A DNA stretch of 64,000 nt from Sphingomonas radiodurans (GCF_020866845.1 NZ_CP086594.1:1240001-1304000); one strand, 5' to 3'. Shown: positions 25,924 through 34,373, numbered from the stretch's first letter. Numbers and translations are program-made. The notes: a model not told the origin generated them from the letters alone.

Positions 25924-26901
25924 ATGGCCTATCTCGTCACCGGCGCTGCCGGCTTCATCGGTGCCGCGGTCGCCCAGCGGCTGCTCGATCGCGGCGAACA
26001 AGTGATCGGGATCGACAACCTCAGCGATTACTATCCCGTCCACCTGAAACGCGACCGCCTCGCGACGCTCGCGCACCCCAACTTCACCTTTGCCGAAGTC
26101 GATATTGCTGACGCCGCCGCGCTCAAGGCCGCGCTCGCACCGCAGCCGATCACCCACATCATCCATCTCGCCGCGCAGGCCGGCGTGCGCTATTCGATCA
26201 CCAACCCGGAGGCGTACGTGCAGTCGAACCTCGTCGGCCACGTCAACATGCTCGAATATGCGCGGCGGTGCGACGGCCTCGTCTCGATGAGCTACGCATC
26301 GTCGAGCTCGGTCTACGGCGGCAACACCAAGCTGCCGTTCGCCGAGGACGACCGCGTCGACGCGCCGATCTCGCTCTACGCCGCGACCAAGAAGGCCGAC
26401 GAGCTGATGGGCAACGTCTACGCCCATCTCTTCCGCCTGCCGCTGACGGGACTCAGGTTCTTCACCGTCTATGGCCCATGGGGCCGGCCGGACATGGCGC
26501 TATGGCTGTTCACCGACGCGATCCTGCAGGGCAAGCCGATCCGCGTGTTCAACCACGGCGACATGAGCCGCGATTTCACCTTCATCGACGATATCGTCGC
26601 GGGCGTCGTCGCGGTCACCGACAGCCCGCCCGCCGATGACGGCAAGGCCCCGCCGCACTGCGTCTACAACATCGGCAACAACAAGCCCGAACAGCTGCTG
26701 CGGATGATCGACGTGCTCGAAGACGCGATCGGCATCAAGGCGATCCGCAGCCTCGAACCGATGCAGCCCGGCGACGTCCCCGCCACCTACGCCGACATCA
26801 CCGCCATCGCGCGCGACCACGGCTTCGCCCCGACCACCCCGATCGAAGTCGGCATCCCAAGGTTCGTAGAGTGGTTCAAGAGCTACACCGGCTTCGAATA
26901 A
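25924..26901 (+). CDS. NAD-dependent epimerase, UDP-glucuronate 4-epimerase-like
   Basis: A 325-residue extended short-chain dehydrogenase. The NAD site is TGAAGFIG (6-13) and the catalytic pair is in SLYAATKKADE (Tyr-x3-Lys), with a serine-rich SYASSSSVYG. The features DNLSDYYPVHLKRDRL and FFTVYGPWGRPDMALWLF are typical of enzymes that interconvert UDP-glucuronate and UDP-galacturonate for capsule or LPS sugars. The ATG at 25924 follows ACAGGAAG; longer frames begin inside the kynA upstream region. No other polysaccharide genes are nearby. Confidence 0.87.
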   Translation: MAYLVTGAAGFIGAAVAQRLLDRGEQVIGIDNLSDYYPVHLKRDRLATLAHPNFTFAEVDIADAAALKAALAPQPITHIIHLAAQAGVRYSITNPEAYVQSNLVGHVNMLEYARRCDGLVSMSYASSSSVYGGNTKLPFAEDDRVDAPISLYAATKKADELMGNVYAHLFRLPLTGLRFFTVYGPWGRPDMALWLFTDAILQGKPIRVFNHGDMSRDFTFIDDIVAGVVAVTDSPPADDGKAPPHCVYNIGNNKPEQLLRMIDVLEDAIGIKAIRSLEPMQPGDVPATYADITAIARDHGFAPTTPIEVGIPRFVEWFKSYTGFE

Positions 26902-26907
26902 AGCAGC

Positions 26908-27004
26908 CGTCATCCCCGCGAAGGCGGGAATCCATACGCCCTGACCTCTCGGCGCTATCGCAACCAGCAGCGCCTATGGATCCCCGCCTGCGCAGGGATG
27001 ACGA
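26908..27004. repeat. Palindromic intergenic repeat, family 2 (CCCCGCGAAGGCGGG variant)
   Basis: Left hairpin cgtcatccccgcgaaggcggga and right hairpin tccccgcctgcgcagggatgacg; the outer ends are complementary. Located after the epimerase gene and before the lysis cassette. Confidence 0.85.
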
Positions 27005-27041
27005 TCGCACGCGCCTGTCCTACATCGCCCCCAACCCGTAT

Positions 27042-27056
27042 GTTCCTGTTCTGTTC
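27042..27056. promoter_or_regulatory. SOS (LexA) box GTTC-N7-GTTC upstream of the lysis cassette
   Basis: GTTC (27042-27045), seven bases, GTTC (27053-27056) is an exact match to the alphaproteobacterial LexA direct repeat. It ends 17 bases before the TTG start of the endolysin gene, so LexA bound here would block transcription of the cassette. The match is short, so chance occurrence cannot be excluded, but position and downstream gene content support it. Confidence 0.65.
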
Positions 27057-27073
27057 TAATACAGGAGGGAACA

Positions 27074-27610
27074 TTGATCGACGACCTGATCGACGCCGTC
27101 ATCGACCGCGAAGGAAATTACAGCCACCACCCCGCCGACCGCGGCGGCGCCACGCGCTGGGGCATCACCGAAGCCGTCGCGCGCGCCAATGGCTACACCG
27201 GCGACATGCGCCACTTCGCGCGCGAAGCCGCCGCCGCGATCTACCGCCGCATCTACTGGCACCGCCCACGCTTCGATCAGGTCGCCACGCGCGCACCGGC
27301 CATTGCGGCGGAGCTGTTCGACACCGGCGTCAACATGGGGCCGGCGGTCGCCGTCGCCTTCCTCCAGCGCGCGCTCAACGCGCTTAACCGCGGCGCGCGC
27401 GACTATGCCGACGTGCTGCTCGATGGCCGCATCGGCGCGCAGACGCTCGCCGCGCTCGACGGCTTCCTCGCGCATCGCGCCCCCGCCGGCGAGACCGTGC
27501 TGCTCAAGGCGATCGAGGCGCTTCAGGGCGAACGCTACCTCAGCCTCGCCGAGCGCCGCCCGGCCAACGAGGCGTTCCTCTACGGCTGGCTCGCGAACCG
27601 CCTCGGTTAA
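27074..27610 (+). CDS. Endolysin, glycoside hydrolase family 108 (N-acetylmuramidase)
   Basis: A 178-residue peptidoglycan hydrolase. The GH108 catalytic motif is REGNYSHHPADRGGATRWGIT with E13 as likely acid; the C-terminal half (from about residue 95) is the family's peptidoglycan-binding domain (DGRIGAQTLAAL). There is no signal peptide, as expected for an enzyme that needs a holin. It starts at TTG with AGGAGG five bases upstream. The next gene is a holin of the type used for gene-transfer-agent release, so the pair looks like a lysis cassette. Confidence 0.88.
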   Translation: MIDDLIDAVIDREGNYSHHPADRGGATRWGITEAVARANGYTGDMRHFAREAAAAIYRRIYWHRPRFDQVATRAPAIAAELFDTGVNMGPAVAVAFLQRALNALNRGARDYADVLLDGRIGAQTLAALDGFLAHRAPAGETVLLKAIEALQGERYLSLAERRPANEAFLYGWLANRLG

Positions 27611-27622
27611 GGGGAAAACGAC

Positions 27623-28030
27623 ATGGCATTGCTCGATGCGATCATCGGCCCCGTCGCAGGGCTGATCGACAAGATCATCCCCGATCCCCAGGCGCGCGAG
27701 GCGGCAAAGCTCGAACTGCTGCGGCTGGAAGGCACGCAGGAACTCGACCGGATCAAGGCGCAGATAGCCGGCGTGCTGGCCGAGGCCGGCTCCACCGATC
27801 CCTGGACCAGCCGCGCACGGCCAAGCTTCCTCTACGTCATGTACGCGCTGCTCTTGTGGTCGATCCCGATGGGGCTGATCGCCGCAATTCGCCCGGAAAC
27901 GGCGGAGGCGATCGCGCGCGGCATGAACGCCTATCTCGCCGGCCTACCCGAGCCGCTCTACGCGCTCTTTGGCACCGGATATCTGGGCTACACCGTCGCG
28001 CGCGAATGGGGGAAAGCCAAGGTGCGGTGA
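27623..28030 (+). CDS. Holin, three-TM type associated with gene transfer agent release
   Basis: A 135-residue protein: amphipathic N-terminal part with [19 protein letters not shown], then [21 protein letters not shown] and further hydrophobic segments at about 74-96 and 108-126. This fits the Pfam family described as a holin of three TMs for gene-transfer release, also found in prophages. It would open the inner membrane so the endolysin encoded 12 bases upstream reaches the wall. GGGGAAAACGAC precedes the ATG. No capsid or tail genes are in the window. Confidence 0.82.
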   Translation: MALLDAIIGPVAGLIDKIIPDPQAREAAKLELLRLEGTQELDRIKAQIAGVLAEAGSTDPWTSRARPSFLYVMYALLLWSIPMGLIAAIRPETAEAIARGMNAYLAGLPEPLYALFGTGYLGYTVAREWGKAKVR

Positions 28031-28084
28031 GAAACCGACGATAGCCTCAACTTCCTCAACATTCGCGCCAACAAGCCCGTGTCT

Positions 28085-28111
28085 CCGCCCGGTCGTTGAC
28101 CCGCCGGGCGG
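28085..28111 (+). terminator. Possible hairpin between the lysis cassette and hslV
   Basis: ccgcccgg (28085-28092) pairs with ccgggcgg (28104-28111) across an 11-base loop. There is no T-run, so termination is uncertain; it may also shape the hslV leader. Confidence 0.3.
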
Positions 28112-28130
28112 GGTCACCATATCCCGCCGC

Positions 28131-28694
28131 ATGAGCGAACATAACAGCATGCCGGTGTGGCACGGCACCACCATCCTCTCGGTGCGCCGCGGCGGAAAGG
28201 TTGTCGTCGCGGGCGACGGCCAGGTCTCGATGGGGCAGACGGTGATGAAGCCCAACGCCCGCAAGGTGCGCACGCTCGGCCCGGAGGCGAAGGTGATCGC
28301 CGGCTTCGCCGGCGCGACCGCGGACGCCTTCACGCTGTTCGAGCGGCTCGAAGCCAAGCTCGAACGCCACCAGGGCCAGCTGATGCGCGCCGCGGTCGAG
28401 CTCGCGAAGGACTGGCGGACCGACAAATATCTCCGCAACCTAGAAGCGATGATGATCGTCGCCGACAAGGACGTGTCGCTGATCCTGACGGGCAACGGCG
28501 ACGTGCTCGAGCCCGAAGCCGGCATCGCCGCGATCGGCTCAGGCGGCAACTTCGCCCTCGCCGCCGCCCGCGCGCTGGTCGATTACGAACAGGACGCCGA
28601 AACGATCTGCCGCAAGGCAATGAAGATCGCAGCCGAAGTATGCGTCTACACCAATGACCGGCTGGTGGTGGAGACGCTCGACAGCTCGAGCTAA
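28131..28694 (+). CDS. hslV: ATP-dependent protease, proteolytic subunit HslV
   Basis: Peptidase core of the HslVU (ClpYQ) heat-shock protease. The mature enzyme should begin at a threonine in WHGTTILSV after removal of a short propeptide. [33 protein letters not shown] and [15 protein letters not shown] are all standard. Length 187 from the ATG at 28131; ATG at 28149 is a possible shorter start. The ATPase partner hslU, usually directly downstream, is absent: a repeat and an amidohydrolase gene follow. Confidence 0.96.
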   Translation: MSEHNSMPVWHGTTILSVRRGGKVVVAGDGQVSMGQTVMKPNARKVRTLGPEAKVIAGFAGATADAFTLFERLEAKLERHQGQLMRAAVELAKDWRTDKYLRNLEAMMIVADKDVSLILTGNGDVLEPEAGIAAIGSGGNFALAAARALVDYEQDAETICRKAMKIAAEVCVYTNDRLVVETLDSSS

Positions 28695-28745
28695 ATCCCC
28701 CACCGCACTCGCACCCACCCCCACGCGCCCCGCTCTGCCCCTCCC

Positions 28746-28860
28746 CCGTTCGTGCTGAGGAGGTGCTGAGCCGCAGGCGAAGTGCCGTCTCGAAGCATGT
28801 GGCGCGCATACCCTTCGAGACGGCACCTCGCTCCGCTCGGCACCTCTTCAGGGCAAACGA
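28746..28860. repeat. Palindromic intergenic repeat, family 1 (full, diverged unit)
   Basis: Left arm ccgttcgtgctgaggaggtg, middle gaagtgccgtctcgaagcat and cccttcgagacggcacctcg, right arm cggcacctcttcagggcaaac. The inner arms differ from other units (gccgcaggcgaagtgccgtc), with compensating changes on the other side. It fills most of the gap after hslV. Confidence 0.85.
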
Positions 28861-28949
28861 TGAGGGGAGGATCGGTCGAGTCATTCCCCTGATCCCGGGC
28901 AACCCCTAACCGCTTGTCATCCGCCCTCCCCGCGTCCAATCACCACCCC

Positions 28950-30371
28950 ATGATCTCTCGCACTTCCGCCGTCGTTCGCTGGCTGGCGACCGGCGCCACC
29001 GCGCTTTCGCTGATCGCCTGTTCGCAAGGCGATGCCCGTCCCAAAGCCGCCTCGTCCAAGGCGCCGCCAAAGCCCTATTCCCGCGATCCCTACGCCAGCA
29101 CCTACCGCGCCTACCCCGGCGTCCCGACGGTCGTCCGCAACGTCACCATCTACGACGGCGAAGGCGGCCGGATCGACAATGGACAGGTGCTGTTCGCCGA
29201 GGGCAAGATCGTCGCCGTCGGTCAAACAGTCGATGCCCCCACCGACGCACAAGTGATCGACGGCACCGGCAAGTGGGTCACCCCCGGCATCATCGATATC
29301 CACAGCCACCTCGGCGATTATCCCACCCCCAGCGTGCAGGCGCACAGCGACGGCAACGAGGCGACCGGCCCGATCACCGCCGACGTCTGGGCCGAACACA
29401 GCGTCTGGCCGCAGGATCCCGGCTTCAGCCGCGCGCTCGCCAATGGCGGCGTCACCACGCTGCAGATCCTGCCCGGCTCGGCGAACCTGATGGGTGGCCG
29501 CTCGGTCGTCCTCAAGAACGTCTACGCCCGCACGATGCAGGCGATGAAATTCCCCGGCGCGCCCTACGGCCTCAAGATGGCGTGCGGCGAGAACCCCAAG
29601 CGCGTCTACGGCTCGAAGGGTCGCCAGCCCTCCACCCGCATGGGCAATGTCGCGGTCGATCGCGCCACCTGGGCGAAGGCGCAGAGCTATCGTCGCAAGT
29701 GGGACAAATACGATGCCGACGGCGGCGACATGCCCGATCGCGACATCGGCATGGACACGCTCCGCGGCGTGCTCGCGGGCGAAATCCTGATCCAGAACCA
29801 CTGCTATCGCGCCGACGAAATGGCGATCGTCGAGGATATGGCGAAGGAATTCGGCTACAAGGTCATCGCGTTCCACCATGCGGTGGAAGCGTACAAGATC
29901 GCCGACATCCTGAAGGCCAACGGCACCTGCGCCGCCGTCTGGGCCGATTGGTACGGCTTCAAGATGGAAAGCTACGACGGGATCGGCGAGAATCTCGCGA
30001 TCCTCGAGCGCGCCGGCGCCTGCGCGATGATCCATTCGGACGACGAAAACGGCATTCAGCGCTTGAACCAGGAAGTCGCCAAGGTGCTCGCCTCGGGTCG
30101 CCACGCCGGGATCGACATCGCGCCGCAAGTCGCGTGGAAGTGGCTGTCGCTCGGCCCTGCCACCGCGCTCGGCATCGCCGACAAGACCGGCAGCCTCAAG
30201 CCCGGCAAGATGGCCGACGTCGTCTTGTGGAATGGCGATCCGTTCAGCGTCTACACCCGCCCCGAACGCGTCTGGATCGATGGCGCGTTGCTCTACGACG
30301 CGAACGATCCGAAACGCCGCCCCGTCAGCGATTTCGAACTCGGCCAGCCCGGCTCGGGAGACGTTAAGTGA
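28950..30371 (+). CDS. Amidohydrolase-family lipoprotein
   Basis: A 473-residue metal-dependent hydrolase exported as a lipoprotein (signal peptide with LIAC, C24). The first metal site is present in ITPGI-type context as IDIHSHLGD (HxH), with FHHAVEAYK and MIHSDDENG supplying later histidines and aspartate, and a C-terminal KPGKMADVVLWNGDP strand. It probably cleaves a cyclic amide or dipeptide in the periplasm; the substrate is unknown. ATG at 28950 is used for the signal peptide. It overlaps the next amidohydrolase gene by four bases. Confidence 0.85.
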   Translation: MISRTSAVVRWLATGATALSLIACSQGDARPKAASSKAPPKPYSRDPYASTYRAYPGVPTVVRNVTIYDGEGGRIDNGQVLFAEGKIVAVGQTVDAPTDAQVIDGTGKWVTPGIIDIHSHLGDYPTPSVQAHSDGNEATGPITADVWAEHSVWPQDPGFSRALANGGVTTLQILPGSANLMGGRSVVLKNVYARTMQAMKFPGAPYGLKMACGENPKRVYGSKGRQPSTRMGNVAVDRATWAKAQSYRRKWDKYDADGGDMPDRDIGMDTLRGVLAGEILIQNHCYRADEMAIVEDMAKEFGYKVIAFHHAVEAYKIADILKANGTCAAVWADWYGFKMESYDGIGENLAILERAGACAMIHSDDENGIQRLNQEVAKVLASGRHAGIDIAPQVAWKWLSLGPATALGIADKTGSLKPGKMADVVLWNGDPFSVYTRPERVWIDGALLYDANDPKRRPVSDFELGQPGSGDVK

Positions 30372-31660
30372 AGCGGGCGTTCCTCCTCCTCGCCACGATG
30401 CTGGCCAGCCCCGCGGCGGCACAAACGGTCGCGATCACAGGCGCGACCGTCGCGACCGGTGACGGCTCGGCACCGATCGAGAATGGCACCGTCGTCTTCC
30501 AGAACGGCCGCATCGTCGCCGCCGGCGCAGGCGTCGCGGTCCCCGCCGGCGCGCAAGTAATCGATGGCACCGGCAAGTGGGTCGCCCCCGGTTTCGTCGC
30601 CGGCTTCAGCGATCTCGGCATCACCGACGCCGCTGGCGTTCAGGAAAGCAATGATTCCGGCGCGCGAACCGCGCCGTTCAACGCCGCGCTCGACGTGTCG
30701 GTGGCGATCAACCCAGCCGAAGTGAAGATCGCCAACGAGCGCCTCGGCGGCGTCACCCGCGCGCTGATCGCGCCCGAGGCATCGAACTCGATCTTCGCCG
30801 GCCAGGGCGCGGTGATCGACCTCGGCGACGATCCCGACGCCGTCACCCGCCCACGCGCCTTCCAGTTCGTCGAGCTGGGCGAAGCCGGCGGTCGGCTCGC
30901 CGGCGGCAGCCGCCCCGCCGCCTACGCCATGCTCCGCGACGCGCTGGCGCAGGCAGAGGATTATCGCCGCAACCCGGCCGCCTTCGGTGGCCGCGAGAAG
31001 GATTCGCTGGTCAAGCGCGGCGACGCGCAGGCGCTGCTGCGCGTGCTCGACGGCACCACGCCGCTCGTCGTTCATGTCGAGCGCGCGAGCGACATCCTGA
31101 CCGTGCTCGCGCTGCCGCGTGAGTATCCCAAGCTCAAGCTGGTGCTGACCGGCGCCAGCGAAGGCTGGATGGTCGCGCGCGAAATCGCCGCGGCGCGCGT
31201 CCCCGTCATCGCCGCCGCGCTCGCCGATCTGCCCGCACAGTTCGAATCGCTGGCGGCAACCGAGTCGAACGTCGGCCGCATGCGCGCCGCCGGCGTCACC
31301 GTCGGCCTCGCCTCGACTGGCGCCAGCGGCGGCGAGCATAATCTGCGCCAATTCGCCGGCAACCTCGTTGCGATCAGCCGCGTGCCCGGCCATTCGGGCC
31401 TCACCTGGGGCCAGGCGCTCGCCGCGATCACCTCCGGCCCGGCGGCAGCGCTCGGCATGGACGGCGAGCTCGGCTCGCTTCGTGCCGGCCGTCGTGCAGA
31501 CGTCGTGCTGTGGGACGGCGACCCGCTCGAACTCTCCTCCGCCCCCACCGCCGTCTGGATCGACGGCCGCGCGCAACCGATGCGCTCACGCCAGCGCGCG
31601 CTGCGCGACCGCTATCTCGTGCCCACCGAAGGCGCGTTGCCGAAAGCCTATGAGCGCTGA
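30368..31660 (+). CDS. Exported amidohydrolase-like protein lacking the HxH metal motif
   Basis: A 430-residue paralog-like partner of the preceding gene, with a cleavable signal peptide (ending AAAQ). The overall fold signals are kept (VIDGTGKWVAPGF at the start of the barrel, LRAGRRADVVLWDGDPLE at the end), but where the first gene has IDIHSHLGD this one has VAGFSDLGI, so the HxH ligands are missing. It may be catalytically altered or a structural partner. The GTG start overlaps the upstream stop (GTGA), so the two are made together. Confidence 0.82.
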   Translation: MKRAFLLLATMLASPAAAQTVAITGATVATGDGSAPIENGTVVFQNGRIVAAGAGVAVPAGAQVIDGTGKWVAPGFVAGFSDLGITDAAGVQESNDSGARTAPFNAALDVSVAINPAEVKIANERLGGVTRALIAPEASNSIFAGQGAVIDLGDDPDAVTRPRAFQFVELGEAGGRLAGGSRPAAYAMLRDALAQAEDYRRNPAAFGGREKDSLVKRGDAQALLRVLDGTTPLVVHVERASDILTVLALPREYPKLKLVLTGASEGWMVAREIAAARVPVIAAALADLPAQFESLAATESNVGRMRAAGVTVGLASTGASGGEHNLRQFAGNLVAISRVPGHSGLTWGQALAAITSGPAAALGMDGELGSLRAGRRADVVLWDGDPLELSSAPTAVWIDGRAQPMRSRQRALRDRYLVPTEGALPKAYER

Positions 31661-31666
31661 GACCTG

Positions 31667-31763
31667 CGTCATGCCGGGTTCGTCCCGGCATCCACGTCGC
31701 CGCTTGGCCATCAGCGCAGGGTGCGCGGCACGGTGGATGCCGGGACAGGCCCGGCATGACGAG
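31667..31763. repeat. Palindromic intergenic repeat, family 2 (CGTCATGCCGGG variant)
   Basis: Left cgtcatgccgggttcgtcccggcatccac, right gtggatgccgggacaggcccggcatgacg. The two halves are themselves hairpins and also pair with each other. Directly followed by a second, different palindrome. Confidence 0.88.
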
Positions 31764-31789
31764 GTAGCTACCGCAAGCACCGCCCCCCG

Positions 31790-31859
31790 CCGTTCCCCGG
31801 CGAAGGCCGGGGCCCAGTCGCAAGCGGGCCGTAACTGGGCCCCGGCCTTCACCGGGGAG
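31790..31859. repeat. Palindromic intergenic repeat (ccccggcgaaggccgggg type)
   Basis: Left ccccggcgaaggccggggcccagt, right actgggccccggccttcaccgggg, with a short loop region. It lies between the unit at 31667 and ccmF, ending about nine bases before the ccmF start. Confidence 0.82.
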
Positions 31860-31867
31860 CAAGAAAC

Positions 31868-33826
31868 ATGATCGCCGAAACCGGCCTCATCGCGCTGTGG
31901 CTCGCCGCAACGCTCGCGCTGATGCAGCTCGCGCTCGCCGCGCTCGCCGTGCATCGGGGCGACGACACGCTCGCCGCCGCCGTCCGCCCTGTCGCGATCG
32001 TGCAAGGCGCGCTGGCACTACTCGCGATGGCAGCGCTGATCCGCGTCTTCCTCACGTCGGACATGTCGGTCGCGCTGGTCGTCGCGAACAGCCATTCGGC
32101 CAAGCCGTGGCTGTACAAGTTCGCCGGCGCATGGGGGAACCACGAAGGCTCGATGCTGCTGTGGGTCACGATCCTCGGCCTTGCCGGCGCCGCGGTCGCC
32201 GCGCTCGAGCGTCGCCTCGCCGAACGTACGCTCACCGCCACGCTCGGCGCGCAGGCGGCGATCGCACTCGGTTTCTACGCCTTCCTGCTCTTCGCCTCGA
32301 ACCCGTTCGCGCGGCTGTTCGATCCGCCAGCCGACGGTCAGGGCCTCAACCCGCTGCTGCAGGATCCCGGCCTCGCCTTCCACCCGCCGACGCTCTACGC
32401 CGGCTATGTCGGGCTCTCCGTCGCCTTCTCGTTCGCGGTCGGCGCGATGATCACGCGCGATGTCGGCCCGGTCTTTGCGCGCGCGATGCGCCCGTGGGTG
32501 CTCGGCGCCTGGATCTTCCTCACGCTCGGCATCACCGCCGGCAGCTACTGGGCTTATTACGAGCTCGGCTGGGGCGGTTGGTGGTTCTGGGATCCGGTCG
32601 AGAACGCCTCGCTGATGCCCTGGCTCGCCGCGACTGCGCTGCTCCACTGCGTCAGCGTGCTCGCCACCCGTGATGGCCTGCGCGCCTGGACGGTGATGCT
32701 GGCGGTCGTCGCATTCAGCATGTCGATGCTCGGCACGTTCCTGGTCCGCTCGGGGATCCTGACGAGCGTCCACGCCTTCGCCGTAGATCCCTCGCGCGGC
32801 ACTTTCATCCTCATCCTCCTCGCGCTCTACATCGGCGGCGCGCTGGCCTTGTTCGCGACCCGCATCGGTTCCGTCCGCGCCGGCACCACCTTCGATCCGG
32901 TGAGCCGCGAAGGCGCGCTCGTCGCCAACAACCTCCTACTCTCGGTGATCCTCGGCGTCGTGCTGATCGGCACCTTTTACCCGATCGTCGCGGCATCGTT
33001 CGGCACGCAGCTCTCGGTCGGCCCGCCGTTCTTCGAAAAAGCCGCCGGCCCGATCGCGCTCGTCCTGTTCGCGATCATGGCCGCCGGGCCGCTCCTGCGC
33101 TGGCGCCGCGACGACGCGCGCGCGCTGCTGAAGCGGATGGCGCTGCCGATCGCCGCAACGGCGCTCGCAGCCGTGTCGCTCATCGCCCTCGCCGGCCCGA
33201 TGACCATCCTCGCGCTCCTCGGCCTCGCGCTGGCCGCCGGGCTGGCAGTGGCGAGCGTCGCGCCGCTGTTCGGCCGCAACCTGCTCCGCACGCCGCTGTT
33301 CGTCTACGGTATGGTCGTCGCGCATCTCGGCATTGCGGTCAGCCTCGCCGGCATGACCGCGTCGAACGCCTTCACGCGCGAGACGCTGGTCGCCGCCACC
33401 ATCGGCGAGCCCGCGCGGGTCGGCCCGTGGCGCGTCGTGCTGCGCGGTATCCGCCCGGTGATCGGCGACAATTGGACCGCGCTCGAAGGCCGGCTCGAGG
33501 TACAGCGCGGCGAGGCGCCTGCGCTGCTGCTCAAGCCGCAATCGCGCTTCTTCGCCAATCCGCCCACGACCACCAACGAAAGCGCGATCCTCACCGCGCC
33601 CGATGGCCAGCTCTACACCGTCCTCGGCCAGTCCGACGCGCGCGGCCGCTGGCAGCTGCGGCTATGGTGGAAGCCATGGGTAACGCTGATCTGGTTCGGC
33701 GGCGCGCTGATCGCGTTCGGCGGCCTGCTGTCGATCGCCGGCCATGCCTTGCGTGACCGGCGACAGAAGCGCCGCGCGATCGAGGCCGAGCGAGCCGCCG
33801 CCTATCGCGAGGCCTGGGGCGCGTGA
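31868..33826 (+). CDS. ccmF: Cytochrome c heme lyase subunit CcmF
   Basis: Large inner-membrane protein that, with CcmH, attaches heme to apocytochrome c in system I maturation. The 652-residue chain has about 14-15 membrane helices, the heme-handling WWD motif GWGGWWFWDPVENASLMPW, and the VAHLGIAVSLAGM segment near the C-terminus. ccmE normally precedes it, but here amidohydrolase genes and repeats do. Its stop overlaps the ccmG start. Confidence 0.96.
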   Translation: MIAETGLIALWLAATLALMQLALAALAVHRGDDTLAAAVRPVAIVQGALALLAMAALIRVFLTSDMSVALVVANSHSAKPWLYKFAGAWGNHEGSMLLWVTILGLAGAAVAALERRLAERTLTATLGAQAAIALGFYAFLLFASNPFARLFDPPADGQGLNPLLQDPGLAFHPPTLYAGYVGLSVAFSFAVGAMITRDVGPVFARAMRPWVLGAWIFLTLGITAGSYWAYYELGWGGWWFWDPVENASLMPWLAATALLHCVSVLATRDGLRAWTVMLAVVAFSMSMLGTFLVRSGILTSVHAFAVDPSRGTFILILLALYIGGALALFATRIGSVRAGTTFDPVSREGALVANNLLLSVILGVVLIGTFYPIVAASFGTQLSVGPPFFEKAAGPIALVLFAIMAAGPLLRWRRDDARALLKRMALPIAATALAAVSLIALAGPMTILALLGLALAAGLAVASVAPLFGRNLLRTPLFVYGMVVAHLGIAVSLAGMTASNAFTRETLVAATIGEPARVGPWRVVLRGIRPVIGDNWTALEGRLEVQRGEAPALLLKPQSRFFANPPTTTNESAILTAPDGQLYTVLGQSDARGRWQLRLWWKPWVTLIWFGGALIAFGGLLSIAGHALRDRRQKRRAIEAERAAAYREAWGA

Positions 33827-34350
33827 GCCGCTGGCTGCTGTGGCTGCCGCTCGCGCTGTTCGCGATCGTCGCGGTGTTCGCCGCGCGCGAGCTGCGCCAC
33901 CCCAACGACCGCACCGTCTATTCCGCGATGAACGGCGAGCCGGTGCCCAACTTCGCGCTGCCGCCGATCGTGTCCGGCAAGCCAGGCCTCGCGATCGCCG
34001 ACCTCAAGACCGGGCAGCCGCGCCTCCTCAACGTCTTCGCCAGCTGGTGCATGCCGTGCATCGTCGAGGCGCCGCAACTGATGAAGCTGAAGGCGCAGGG
34101 CATCCCGATCGACGCCATCGCCGTCCGCGACACAGGCCCCGAGCTCGCCGCGTTCCTGGCGCGCAACGGCGACCCCTACGCCCGCATCGGCGACGATCGC
34201 GACAGCCGCGTCCAGCTCGCGCTCGGCTCGGCGGGTGTCCCCGAGACGTTCGTGATCGACGGCCGTGGCGTCGTGGTGAAACAGCACGTCGGCGTCATCA
34301 GCGACGACGACGTGGCCGCGCTGGCAAAGGCGTGGCGCGACGCGCGGTAG
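33823..34350 (+). CDS. ccmG: Thiol:disulfide interchange protein CcmG/DsbE
   Basis: Membrane-tethered periplasmic thioredoxin that keeps the CXXCH cysteines of apocytochrome c reduced for heme attachment. The 175-residue sequence has an N-terminal anchor (3-21), ASWCMPC (C76, C79) and the GVPETFVIDGRG cis-proline loop. The GTG start overlaps the ccmF stop by four bases. ccmH, usually next, is not present; a convergent TetR gene follows. Confidence 0.94.
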   Translation: MSRWLLWLPLALFAIVAVFAARELRHPNDRTVYSAMNGEPVPNFALPPIVSGKPGLAIADLKTGQPRLLNVFASWCMPCIVEAPQLMKLKAQGIPIDAIAVRDTGPELAAFLARNGDPYARIGDDRDSRVQLALGSAGVPETFVIDGRGVVVKQHVGVISDDDVAALAKAWRDAR

Positions 34351-34373
34351 GCGCGAGACTGTCGCGGCAATCG

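Noticed and set aside
27074..28030. Prophage remnant
   Set aside because: Only lysis genes are present, flanked by ordinary chromosomal genes; no integrase, attachment repeats, capsid or tail genes, and composition matches the neighbours.
8556..28860. Dispersed repeats as a CRISPR array
   Set aside because: Units are about 100 bases, palindromic and kilobases apart; there are no regularly spaced spacers and no cas genes.
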